From Chloroflexales bacterium (lineage in GTDB: Bacteria; Chloroflexota; Chloroflexia; Chloroflexales; Chloroflexaceae): a stretch of DNA of 35,362 nt. The stretch is from contig JAKSDJ010000725.1 in NCBI GenBank assembly GCA_022360155.1, positions 1 through 35,362 on the forward strand, read 5' to 3'. This document shows positions 1 through 7,974 of the stretch, piece by piece (within the stretch, counting starts at the first letter, position 1; every line of letters begins with the position of its first letter). The translations under genes and the position numbers were made by a program. Below the pieces are notes generated by a model, which saw only the letters and a program-made list of their open reading frames with translations, did no database searches and had not been told where the DNA came from.

Positions 1-2
1 GC

Positions 3-77
3 ATTAACATATCGTTACAAACAGACGAGTCCCGCACCAGAGCAGTACCACAGTTTATTGACGCCCTCGCGCGTTAG
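3..77 (+). CDS. possible 3' end of an upstream gene (partial)
   Basis: Frame 3 is open from the window edge to a TAG stop at 75-77, giving 24 residues that end in VPQFIDALAR. The other two forward frames are less convincing: one stops almost at once, and the other runs on as low-complexity sequence past base 110. The acidic, helix-like tail looks like the C-terminus of a soluble protein, but it is too short to assign a family. It lies on the same strand as the DUF4388 gene that follows 283 bases later. Confidence 0.3.
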   Translation: MNISLQTDESRTRAVPQFIDALAR

Positions 78-360
78 GGGGTACCATGGTGACATGCGTC
101 TAAATCATTCCAGTATGTGACACATCGGGCCACAGGTTCAGATCGAGCCATTGCAGCTTGACGATGCGCGGCGGAGGCGTGACGCAATGTGGCGATATAA
201 ACACGCCTGTACCACATCAAGCCAAACTGAATAAGGATCTAAACCTTGCCTGTATCCAGAATGGCTATACTCCGACAACCTTGCAGTCATCCTACACAGA
301 CCATGCACTACCATTCTTCTTTCATCCTTACCCGTAGTACTATGTCCACGGAGTGTAAAC
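78..360. other. intergenic region before the DUF4388 gene
   Basis: No convincing gene is visible in these 283 bases. A TATACT hexamer at 266-271 could be a -10 element for the gene starting at 361, but no good -35 element lies at the usual distance. A short open frame starting near 246 overlaps the real gene in another frame and has no family resemblance. Confidence 0.4.
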
Positions 361-1119
361 GTGAATCTCGAAGGTTCCCTGCAACAATTCCCGCTTCAGG
401 AGTTGATCGAAATGATCGCGTACAGTTCGGTCACCGGCGTCCTCAAAATCTTTGGCTCCCCTGACTACGGTCAAATCTATTGTCGCAACGGCAATCCTTA
501 CCACGCAATCTATGGCGACTTGACCGGCCTTGATGCAGTTTCTGCGATCTTCGAGTCAGCAGCCACAACCTTCTCGTTTGTTGATAGCATCACCAACGAA
601 GCGGAGAGCCTCTGGGGCGATCCTTTCGAATTGGCCGATCAGGCTAGGCGTCTTGCGGTACGTTGGCGCGAAGTGCGTTCTCAGATAAGCGACCTGAACC
701 GCATCCCGCGCCAACTGGTCACGCTCGAACAAGCCCACAACTGCATCAGCCCAATACAACGAGAATACTTCGCTGCAATTGATGGGCAACATACTATCGC
801 AGAGCTTACCAAGAGTCTCGCCTGTGAAGCAATCGATCTCTGCGAAACAGTTGCACAGATGAACGAAGACGGCCTGATCGAACTACGCACTCCCAATCCT
901 ATCGTTGCGAAGGAGGACCCTCCTCCCGTAGCAATATCGTCTTCTCCGCATGGCGGGGGTCTGTTCGACAAACTCTTGGCGACACTGCCGCCCCAAAGAC
1001 CAGCCGAATCCCAATCGCAGACCACCGCAAGAACAGAACCCGAGTCAGCAGTGAATGGTCACAGTAGCGACTCGCATGCAAATCCCGAGGAAGACATCCT
1101 TCGCCTGCTCAGAGCATGA
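361..1119 (+). CDS. DUF4388 (PATAN-like) domain protein
   Basis: The 252-residue protein opens with a DUF4388-type domain (about residues 1-100: MNLEGSLQQFPL, then LIEMIAYSSVTGVLKI and a GQIYCRNG stretch). Such domains occur in bacterial signalling proteins and in regulators of gliding or polarity. Residues about 115-180 look like a helical, winged-helix-type segment (AIDGQHTIAELTKSL, MNEDGLIELR). The remainder is a low-complexity Pro/Ser-rich linker ending in a short acidic helix, EEDILRLLRA, which could be a docking tail. Start is GTG at 361, where the domain begins. No transmembrane segment or signal peptide is seen, so it is probably cytoplasmic. The partner and input signal are unknown; the next gene, cmk, is over 300 bases away and probably separately transcribed. 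Confidence 0.7.
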   Translation: MNLEGSLQQFPLQELIEMIAYSSVTGVLKIFGSPDYGQIYCRNGNPYHAIYGDLTGLDAVSAIFESAATTFSFVDSITNEAESLWGDPFELADQARRLAVRWREVRSQISDLNRIPRQLVTLEQAHNCISPIQREYFAAIDGQHTIAELTKSLACEAIDLCETVAQMNEDGLIELRTPNPIVAKEDPPPVAISSSPHGGGLFDKLLATLPPQRPAESQSQTTARTEPESAVNGHSSDSHANPEEDILRLLRA

Positions 1120-1321
1120 CACGAGATTTGGATATCATTCCAGCAATGGTTTCGACAGCAAAGCGCTTCATATCACTATGACGTAGTTTGTACAAATCGC
1201 TTGAAAGCGTGCTATTGTCAGCCCCCAACAGCGCCACAAACAAGGAAAGCGGCAATAGCGACGCCCCCGCCCCTTTTTGCGACAGTTTGCGGGTTATACA
1301 GTAGATCTCAAATATAGCCTA

Positions 1322-1351
1322 TTGCTACCTCTTGCCCCCTTATGCTAAAAT
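1322..1351 (+). promoter_or_regulatory. candidate sigma-70 promoter of cmk
   Basis: TTGCTA at 1322-1327 and TAAAAT at 1346-1351 are separated by 18 bases, a good match to a housekeeping promoter. Transcription would start near 1358, about 85 bases before the preferred cmk ATG. The -10 element lies inside the left arm of the inverted repeat at 1342-1400. Confidence 0.5.
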
Positions 1352-1400
1352 AGCGCATAGTGCCGCTTGTGAGAGTAAAAGCTATACGCTATTTTAGCAT
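1342..1400 (+). repeat. 19-base inverted repeat across the cmk promoter
   Basis: Left arm 1342-1360 (ATGCTAAAATAGCGCATAG) and right arm 1382-1400 are reverse complements at 18 of 19 positions, with a 21-base spacer. Because the left arm contains the predicted -10 element and mostly precedes the predicted transcription start, an operator binding a dimeric regulator, or DNA looping, fits better than an RNA hairpin. A hairpin remains possible if transcription starts further upstream. Confidence 0.65.
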
Positions 1401-1443
1401 CGTGCCTGGATACAGCACTGATGCAAATATCACCATACAACCC

Positions 1444-2154
1444 ATGCACACACCTTCAGTCATTACGATCGATGGGCCAGCCGGAGCGGGAAAGAGCACA
1501 TTGGGAGCATTGCTCGCCCAGCAGCTCGGGTATCTCTATTTCGATACTGGCGTCATGTACCGCGCGCTTACGCTGATCGCGCTACGACGTCGCCTTGACC
1601 TCGATGATGCGCTTGCCCTGGAACAGCTCGCCCGCCAGATCAAGATTGAGGTGCTTGAGCCAAGCACACCCGATGGTCGCCAATATACCGTATGCGTTGA
1701 TGGTGAGGATGTGACCTGGGCCATCCGCGCCCCTGAGGTCAACCGGGCTGTTTCTCAGGTTTCGCGTCACCCTGGCGTTCGGACCGAAATGGTACGGCAA
1801 CAGCAGGATATTGGTCGGCGCGGGAACGTTGTAATGGTAGGTCGTGACATCGGCACGATAGTGATGCCCCATGCAGAGCTGAAGATCTATCTCGAAGCTT
1901 CGCTCGATGAGCGGGCGCGCCGCCGGGCTGCAGAAGAGCGCAAACGAGGTCAAGAAACTGCCTTGGAACAGATCCGCGCCGATATTGCTCGCCGCGATGA
2001 ACTCGATCACCACGTTATGCGCCCAGCTAGCGATGCGCTTATCTTGAATTCTGATGATCTCTCACCAGATCGTGAAGTTGCCTGGATTCTCGAACGGATG
2101 CCCGTTGTGAAGCAGTCGCCAACGAAGGTTTCATCCCATAATACTCGCGTGTGA
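1444..2154 (+). CDS. cmk: cytidylate kinase
   Basis: The 236-residue protein phosphorylates CMP and dCMP to the diphosphates using ATP, a cytoplasmic step of pyrimidine nucleotide metabolism. It starts ITIDGPAGAGKST, with the P-loop at residues 11-18, followed by the YFDTGVMYRALT segment typical of Cmk, a central NMP-binding region containing VSRHPGVR, and the VGRDIGT and LEAS..ERARRRAAE lid motifs. Length fits the bacterial family (about 220-235). I chose ATG 1444 over an upstream in-frame GTG (1360) because family proteins begin a few residues before the P-loop; no clear ribosome site precedes the ATG. The stop codon lies in a small hairpin-like sequence (GTGTGA-TCT-TCACAC), and the next gene starts 27 bases later, so co-transcription is likely. 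Confidence 0.93.
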   Translation: MHTPSVITIDGPAGAGKSTLGALLAQQLGYLYFDTGVMYRALTLIALRRRLDLDDALALEQLARQIKIEVLEPSTPDGRQYTVCVDGEDVTWAIRAPEVNRAVSQVSRHPGVRTEMVRQQQDIGRRGNVVMVGRDIGTIVMPHAELKIYLEASLDERARRRAAEERKRGQETALEQIRADIARRDELDHHVMRPASDALILNSDDLSPDREVAWILERMPVVKQSPTKVSSHNTRV

Positions 2155-2181
2155 TCTTCACACCCGCGAAAGAGGCCATCT

Positions 2182-3759
2182 ATGAAAGAGTTCGACATTC
2201 TCTTCCTCTTCAAGTGGATTGATCGGTTTTTCAATGGACTTTTCGACGCAATCATCAAGTTCTTTGGTCTTCGTGATATCTTCCTTGCAGACATCGAACT
2301 GACCGAGGGCGAAGAAATACTCCATGTCACCGCACGTCACTGGTTAGTCTTATTCGGCAAGCTCGTGCTTCCTTTCATAGTGATGGTCTTTTTTGGCGTG
2401 CTGGCGTTCTATCGTGGCATTGGCGGCAGCTTTCTGGTGATCGACGGGGGTTCATTCCAAGAAGTAGAAGTTTTCTTCACGCAGGAAATGGACATTATCA
2501 ACCGTTTTATTGTTGGCACAATCGGGCTAATGTTTCTGTTGTTCGCCTATTCGCAATGGCGTGCGCCAGGACAGCAACGCTATCGCCAGATCCTGCTGAT
2601 CATTGGCAGCATACTAGCCCTGCTGCTCTACTTTCGGCTCCAAGGCGGTCAGGTCTTTTATATCGATCCGCTGGAAGCGCGCCCATTCGATCTGATTAAC
2701 TTGGTTCTGATTGCTATCGTTATCGGCGGTTTGCTGCGGATCATCTATCTTTTCGTGGACTGGGCCAATGATCAGTTGGTCTTGACCAACAAGCGCGTCA
2801 TCCGCGAAGATGAAGTTGTTATTATTCCGAAGCTGATTGAACGTAAGTCCCAGGATCAAATCGAAATCGACAACATCCAGAGCGTCAAAGCTAGTTCTAA
2901 CACTTATGTTCAAAACTGGTTTAACTACGGAACGGTCACAATCCAGTCGGCAAGCGTAGGATCAGACAATTTGGAGTTCGAAGCAGCGCGTAATCCTGGA
3001 AAAATGCAGTCGGAGATCAACGCTCTGGTAAAAGCGTTGCAAGGGCAGGAAAGCACAAGTGACTACACGCAAATGATCGACAAAAAGGTCTACAATATTT
3101 CGCCGCCCAAGGCCGAATCCAAACCGCCCGAGAAAATCCTCAAAGGCCCGCCTGTTCTACGCCGGCTGCTCGAAGAGAACCCGGTTTACGATGCAGGCAA
3201 GGGAACGTATACCTGGCATCCCCACTGGCTCTTCTTGCTTCAAGCCCTCATTGGGCCGTTTTTGCTGTTGTCTTTTGGCTTGATTGCCATATTCGTCGCA
3301 TTCCAGATTAACGCCCTGACCTTTGGCTGGATGCTGGTTGCCCTTGTGGCGCTGCTGCTTATTTTCGTCGTCTGGTCGATCTGGCAAATCGAGGACTATC
3401 GTAATGACAAGTATATTCTCACGCCAACCAATGTCGTCGATATCGAAAAAACGCCAATCGGCCCAGAGAACCGCCTCACGGCGAGCCTGGAAGCGTTGCA
3501 GAATGTTTCCTTTCAGACTACCTTCCTCGGTAACTGGGTCGGCTATGGCGATGTTGTCTTGACAACAGCCGGCGGGGGGGCGGATTTTACCTTCACGCGA
3601 GTGCCGAACCCCAGCGAGGTTGTTGACATCATCAACACCTACAGAGACGAGTTCAAGAAGGGCGAAAAAGAGCGCAGCTTGAACGAGATGTTGACCGTGC
3701 TGCACCATTACCACGAGGCGCAGAAACGACACAACGAACTACGCATTCAAAATCCTTAA
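2182..3759 (+). CDS. membrane protein with two bacterial PH (bPH2-type) domains
   Basis: The 525-residue protein appears to be a tandem duplication of membrane helices followed by a PH-like domain. The first half has hydrophobic segments at about residues 55-75, 110-127, 134-150 and 170-190, then WANDQLVLTNKRVI and SQDQIEIDNIQSV, the signature pattern of bPH2 (YdbS/YdbT-like) domains. The second half repeats this with two helices near 355-405, then YRNDKYILTPTNVVDIE and LEALQNVSFQ. The C-terminus is a charged helix. Function is unknown; bPH2 proteins are membrane-associated and have been linked to envelope stress in some bacteria. ATG at 2182 is preceded by AGAGG at suitable spacing. It follows cmk closely and precedes the exported protein gene by 14 bases. 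Confidence 0.8.
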   Translation: MKEFDILFLFKWIDRFFNGLFDAIIKFFGLRDIFLADIELTEGEEILHVTARHWLVLFGKLVLPFIVMVFFGVLAFYRGIGGSFLVIDGGSFQEVEVFFTQEMDIINRFIVGTIGLMFLLFAYSQWRAPGQQRYRQILLIIGSILALLLYFRLQGGQVFYIDPLEARPFDLINLVLIAIVIGGLLRIIYLFVDWANDQLVLTNKRVIREDEVVIIPKLIERKSQDQIEIDNIQSVKASSNTYVQNWFNYGTVTIQSASVGSDNLEFEAARNPGKMQSEINALVKALQGQESTSDYTQMIDKKVYNISPPKAESKPPEKILKGPPVLRRLLEENPVYDAGKGTYTWHPHWLFLLQALIGPFLLLSFGLIAIFVAFQINALTFGWMLVALVALLLIFVVWSIWQIEDYRNDKYILTPTNVVDIEKTPIGPENRLTASLEALQNVSFQTTFLGNWVGYGDVVLTTAGGGADFTFTRVPNPSEVVDIINTYRDEFKKGEKERSLNEMLTVLHHYHEAQKRHNELRIQNP

Positions 3760-3773
3760 CCAGAGATGGACTA

Positions 3774-5807
3774 TTGAACATACATAAGCGCCGTACAAGC
3801 GAATATAGCAATCTTCTCCAGGGGATGAAACCGAAAGCGGCTTTTTGGGGAGTGTCTATTCGCCGACTCCGCATTGCGCTCGCCATCCTGATCGGCGTTG
3901 TGAGCACGCTATTCATCGCCATTCCGTCAACAATGCTGGCCCAGGAAACAGATTCTTCCCCACTTCAAGTTGACATACGGGTTGGTTATGCAGGACACTA
4001 CCGCACCAGCCAGTGGTTTCCGGTTACAGTTACTGCCAGTAATGACGGCCCAGACCTCATCGGCACTCTCGAGTTGCGTTTCCCAGGGCAAAATAATACC
4101 GGTGTCTTTCAACGGGAAATCGAGTTGCCGCGTGGCTCACGGAAACAGGTGACGTTCAACGCCGTTTCCAACGATTTCACGCGCACAGCAGAACTACGCC
4201 TGGTTGTCAATAATACTGCTCTGGTCCAAGAGCGCATTCAACTCAAACCAGTTGAGCTAAGTCAGTTTATGGTTGGCGTGCTCAGCAGCGACCCGGCACT
4301 GCTCAACAGCCTTCTTGCGATGCAACTCGACTGGTCTTCAGGCACGAATGTCGTTCACCTCACATCAGAGATCCTGCACAATAGCGCCGTAGCGCTCAGC
4401 GGTATCGACGCCCTTTTTATTCACGACATCGACACCAACTCGTTCAGCAACGAGCAGCGCGCCACTTTGGAACTATGGGTGCGCTTAGGGGGCCAGTTGA
4501 TTATCGGCAGCGGAACAGATATGAACCAGACCACTGCTGGTCTGTCCGAACTGTTGCCGGTGACTGTGACGGATCTGCAAAGCGACGTGCCATTGACCGC
4601 GCTCGGAGCATTCTCTCGGCGCCATGATCCTAATGACCCGCCACCCAGCAGCACTGTTGCCATCGCCACGCTGAAACCAGGTGCAACAGCATTGGACCAA
4701 GACAGCCTCCTCGTTGCAAGCAGTTTGGGTGCCGGGCGCGTTATCTTCAGCGCATTCGGCCTAGCTGCGTTGCGCGCATGGGGAAGCGAGCATTTCCTTT
4801 GGGAGCGTGTACTCCAAGCCAACCCACGCGTCGAACCAGCAACCCTGTACCGCGTGCAGGGAAGCGATCCATTGCAGAACGGTCTGGATCTTCCAGCCTT
4901 ACAAGTGCTTCCGTTCTGGGTCATTCTCTTATTTATTCTCAGTTACATTATTATTGTTGGTCCGGTCAACTTCCTGATTTTACGTAGATTCGGTCGGGTC
5001 GAATTAGCATGGGGCACCATACCGGCGATCATTGTGTTGTTTGTGTTTGGTACGTATCTCACTGGGCTTGTTCTGCGCGGAACTCAGCCGCAAGTGTTTC
5101 AGTTTACAGTTGCCCAAGGCTTTGAGAACAGTCAAATGGGTCAAGCGACAGCGTTCGTCGGCATCTTCTCACCAAGCCGTCGCTTGTACACTATCACACT
5201 CCCACCCGAAACGCTGATGAGTACAAGTCGGTTCAACAGCGGCAATACCAATACCGCGCCTGTTGTCTGGACCGACAACCAGACTGAGGTGCGCGATGCC
5301 CTGGTTGATGTGTCGACAATGCGCACATTCGCTTTTGAGCAGCCGGTCAACCTGACTCTCGATATCGAAAGCGAGGTCCAAATCAACCAGCGGACCATTC
5401 AGGCCGAGATTCGCAATGTCGGCAGTGAGACATTACAGGACGCCCTGCTCGTTACTACAGACAGCGTCACACAGATAGGAACGCTTGAACCGGGCCAAGA
5501 ACGTTCGGTTGAATTGCAGACAAATATCGGGAATTTCCCACACGGAATAAATATAGCCTCGCTGGATGTTTTCGAACGGCAAAACATCCTCAGCAATCTC
5601 TTTCGATTCAACCAATTCGGCTTCAATGCTGCGGTTGGACCAAATCCAAATGCACAGCCTCCGTTTCGAGAAGGCCTCCCTGACCAGAATGGGGTTTATC
5701 TGTTAGCGTGGGGCACAAAACCGATCCTTGACTTGCAGATCAACAATAATGCTGCTGAACAGCAAAGTCTTGTTCTGTATATCATTCGGCTCGACAGCGA
5801 AATGTGA
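3774..5807 (+). CDS. large exported/membrane-anchored protein with GATase-like and C-terminal beta domains
   Basis: No named family is assigned. The 677-residue protein has a hydrophobic N-terminal segment (about 35-55) ending in an Ala-x-Ala-like site, so it is secreted or anchored. Next comes a beta-rich Ig-like region (VDIRVGYAGHYR...FPVTVTASNDG), then a segment resembling the glutamine-amidotransferase-like fold of DUF4350-type proteins (SGIDALFIHDID, LELWVRLGGQLIIGSG). Two strong membrane helices follow around 385-440, containing SYIIIVGPVNFLILRR, a motif I associate with membrane proteins encoded beside ABC transporters. The C-terminal 240 residues are beta-rich. The start is TTG at 3774, preceded by a weak AGATGG; an in-frame ATG at 3825 is an alternative. 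It lies directly before an ABC ATPase gene and may be its membrane partner. Confidence 0.65.
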   Translation: MNIHKRRTSEYSNLLQGMKPKAAFWGVSIRRLRIALAILIGVVSTLFIAIPSTMLAQETDSSPLQVDIRVGYAGHYRTSQWFPVTVTASNDGPDLIGTLELRFPGQNNTGVFQREIELPRGSRKQVTFNAVSNDFTRTAELRLVVNNTALVQERIQLKPVELSQFMVGVLSSDPALLNSLLAMQLDWSSGTNVVHLTSEILHNSAVALSGIDALFIHDIDTNSFSNEQRATLELWVRLGGQLIIGSGTDMNQTTAGLSELLPVTVTDLQSDVPLTALGAFSRRHDPNDPPPSSTVAIATLKPGATALDQDSLLVASSLGAGRVIFSAFGLAALRAWGSEHFLWERVLQANPRVEPATLYRVQGSDPLQNGLDLPALQVLPFWVILLFILSYIIIVGPVNFLILRRFGRVELAWGTIPAIIVLFVFGTYLTGLVLRGTQPQVFQFTVAQGFENSQMGQATAFVGIFSPSRRLYTITLPPETLMSTSRFNSGNTNTAPVVWTDNQTEVRDALVDVSTMRTFAFEQPVNLTLDIESEVQINQRTIQAEIRNVGSETLQDALLVTTDSVTQIGTLEPGQERSVELQTNIGNFPHGINIASLDVFERQNILSNLFRFNQFGFNAAVGPNPNAQPPFREGLPDQNGVYLLAWGTKPILDLQINNNAAEQQSLVLYIIRLDSEM

Positions 5808-5956
5808 AAGGTGAAGCGCAACACAGGAAGTGTCAAAGCTCAATGGGGGCGGTTGCCTTTGTTCTGACTTCGAACAACATACGATAAACGCGTAAGCCAT
5901 ACAAGCGCGTAACCATAACATTGTCGTTTCTGCATGACGTTTGAGCTCCTACGAAT

Positions 5957-6964
5957 ATGTCAATCATTGTCGAAACCCAAAATCTGACTCGAAGCTATGG
6001 CGCGACAACGCTGGCCCTCGATAGTTTGAACCTGCAAATCCCGCAGGGTGCGATCTACGGCTTCATCGGACCGAATGGCGCCGGCAAGACGACCACCATG
6101 CGTATTCTGACCACCCTGCTCTTGCCCAACAGCGGCGCGGCATGGGTCGAAGGCCACTCAGTCGTCAAGCATCCCAAGGCCGTCCGCAAAGCTGTCGGTT
6201 TTATGCCCGACTTCTTCGGCGTCTACGACTCGATGAAGTCCTGGGAATATTTGGATTTCTTTGCCGCCTCATACGGCGTACCCGCTGCACGTCGCCAGCG
6301 GATGATTGGCGATCTGCTCGATCTGGTCGACCTAAGCCACAAACGTGATGAGTATGTCATGGATCTCTCGCGCGGCATGAAGCAGCGCCTCAGTCTGGCG
6401 CGCACGATGGCCCACGACCCGGCGCTCCTTATCCTCGACGAGCCCGCCAGCGGGCTTGACCCACGGGCGCGTGTCGAGCTGCGCGAACTGCTCAAGGAAC
6501 TGCGTGCCCTGGGGAAAACGATCATGATTAGCTCACACATCTTGACCGAGCTCGCCGAGGTATGCACCCATATCGGGATCATCGAACAGGGCCGGCTGCT
6601 GGCGTCAGGGGATGTTGCTACAATCATACGCTCACTGCAACCGCACCGCATCTTCGAGGTTCACCTGCTAAGCGACCTAGAGGAAGCGGCCAACTTGGTA
6701 CGAGATCTGCCCGGTGTACTCGACGTACGCACCTTCCCTGAAGCAACGTCGCCAATGATCGAGATCGACTACGAGGGTGATGATTCGAGCGTTAGCGATC
6801 TGCTGGCCCAGTTGATCACCAGCGGGATGCGTATCACACATTTTGCCGGCCAGCATAGCGATCTGGAAGATATTTTCTTGCATGTGACCGAGCAGACAAT
6901 GCTCCCGATTATGACCACGTCCACAGCAGAACAGTCAGTCGACAAAAATGTCGCCCCAAAATAG
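5957..6964 (+). CDS. ABC transporter ATP-binding protein (CcmA/NatA type)
   Basis: The 335-residue cytoplasmic ATPase drives an ABC-2-type exporter. Walker A is GPNGAGKT (residues 38-45), the signature is LSRGMKQRL (137-145, a frequent variant in this group), Walker B is ALLILDEP (156-163), followed by the SGLDPRAR D-loop and ISSH switch histidine (194). A C-terminal regulatory extension of about 100 residues (HRIFEVHLLSDLEEAANLV onward) is typical of the NatA/DrrA-like group. No permease with six helices lies downstream; the only neighbours with membrane helices are the 677-residue protein before it and the 196-residue protein after it. ATG 5957 fits the family start but has no visible Shine-Dalgarno. 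Confidence 0.88.
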   Translation: MSIIVETQNLTRSYGATTLALDSLNLQIPQGAIYGFIGPNGAGKTTTMRILTTLLLPNSGAAWVEGHSVVKHPKAVRKAVGFMPDFFGVYDSMKSWEYLDFFAASYGVPAARRQRMIGDLLDLVDLSHKRDEYVMDLSRGMKQRLSLARTMAHDPALLILDEPASGLDPRARVELRELLKELRALGKTIMISSHILTELAEVCTHIGIIEQGRLLASGDVATIIRSLQPHRIFEVHLLSDLEEAANLVRDLPGVLDVRTFPEATSPMIEIDYEGDDSSVSDLLAQLITSGMRITHFAGQHSDLEDIFLHVTEQTMLPIMTTSTAEQSVDKNVAPK

Positions 6965-7090
6965 CTTGTATTCTCTTGAAACTTTCTGGCATTGGGTTAC
7001 GTCTAACTACACAACAATCGACGGTTCAGGGTTGCGCACGCCAAGATTCCTGAATCGCACCTTGCACTTCAACGCCATAAAGGAGGGATT

Positions 7091-7681
7091 ATGTCAAGCG
7101 AATACACCGATCAAGACACCGAGCGTGTGCGCCAATCTGAAGCCTCATCAGCGGGCAAGCCCACTCAGAACTTAGGGCAGTTGCCCTCATTCAGCGAAGC
7201 AACGCCTCCTCAACGCCGCTCGAACAACAATGTTATTGCTCTGCTTTTGATTGGTCTCGGCGCATTCATGTTGTTCGGCCAACTCTTTCCCAGCGGTGAT
7301 GATTTGATCGGCGGGATGATCTTGTTGACGATCGCGAGTTGTTTTCTCTTTTTCGCGCTGTGGAATCGCATCTATGGCCTTTTGATCCCTGGCTGCATCC
7401 TAGGCGGCCTGAGCCTAGGCATCCCCTTCGCTGAAATTACAGACGGCGTTTCAGTATTCTGGGGCCTTGCGCTGGGCTTCCTGGCGATTCTCTTCGTTGG
7501 CCGATCCCTGTTCCGTGTGTCCAACCATTGGCCGATCTATCCGGCGATACCGCTCTTTGCCGTTGGCACGATTGTCGCTATCGCCAACGCGCCTTCTTTT
7601 TTCATTGGCGGTTTGATCTGGTTGCCGCTCTTGTTGATTGGCGCAGGGTTGTATTTGGGATGGGGTCGACAAACAGCCTGA
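7091..7681 (+). CDS. small multi-pass membrane protein, function unknown
   Basis: The 196-residue protein has a soluble, polar N-terminus of about 45 residues followed by roughly five to six hydrophobic helices (VIALLLIGLGAFMLFG, GGMILLTIASCFLFFAL, LLIPGCILGGLSLG, VFWGLALGFLAILFVG, IYPAIPLFAVGTIVAI, GGLIWLPLLLIGAGLYLGW). It resembles the membrane part of LiaF/DUF5668-like proteins, but I cannot assign it. A strong ribosome site (AAAGGAGGG) sits just before ATG 7091, unlike the preceding ABC gene, 126 bases upstream. It may belong to the same transcription unit as the ABC ATPase. Confidence 0.6.
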   Translation: MSSEYTDQDTERVRQSEASSAGKPTQNLGQLPSFSEATPPQRRSNNNVIALLLIGLGAFMLFGQLFPSGDDLIGGMILLTIASCFLFFALWNRIYGLLIPGCILGGLSLGIPFAEITDGVSVFWGLALGFLAILFVGRSLFRVSNHWPIYPAIPLFAVGTIVAIANAPSFFIGGLIWLPLLLIGAGLYLGWGRQTA

Positions 7682-7766
7682 TCCAAGTGATATATGTTCC
7701 GTGACAAGTAACGAGGATCTGCTCTCAAGATCGAGCGGGTTTGCGCAATACTTGAGGTTGCTCTTG

Positions 7767-7772
7767 TATAAT
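7767..7772 (+). promoter_or_regulatory. isolated TATAAT between convergent genes
   Basis: A perfect -10 hexamer on the plus strand faces the sigma factor gene tail, with no open frame of credible coding character after it and no good -35 element. It could start a short RNA ending near the hairpin at 7872-7903, or be chance in an AT-rich spot. Confidence 0.25.
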
Positions 7773-7861
7773 CCTCCTAGATTGAATTGAAACTCGATTT
7801 ACGTCGACGAGATCAACATACCAACAGAGAACATCCAGGCAATATCGACATACAAGCGGGG

Positions 7862-7903
7862 CAAAAAGTATCAGGGCGCAACTGCAGATGCAGCCGCGCC
7901 CTG
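7862..7903 (-). terminator. intrinsic terminator of the sigma factor gene
   Basis: Read on the minus strand, CAGGGCGC pairs with GCGCCCTG (7872-7903) and an inner CTGCA/TGCAG stem is separated from it by a symmetric two-base internal loop. The hairpin is followed by ATACTTTTTG. It lies about 70 bases past the stop codon of the sigma factor gene. Confidence 0.75.
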
Positions 7904-7974
7904 TATTGTTACAACAGCCTCGGTAGAGCGTCATCTATCTCCCCGCCCCTTCCTCACTGGCTGCAGGTGCTCCC

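Larger units (their letters stand above)
1120..1443 (+). other. intergenic region upstream of cmk
   Basis: No gene is recognised here. The 3' part holds the cmk promoter and an inverted repeat, listed separately. An in-frame GTG at 1360 would extend cmk by 28 residues, but those residues are encoded by the inverted repeat and do not resemble the family, so they are probably not translated. A small palindrome, CGCTT-GA-AAGCG, lies around 1198-1209. Confidence 0.5.

Noticed and set aside
1360-1443. 28-residue N-terminal extension of cytidylate kinase
   Set aside because: It begins at the end of an inverted repeat arm, close to the predicted transcription start, and family proteins start a few residues before the P-loop.
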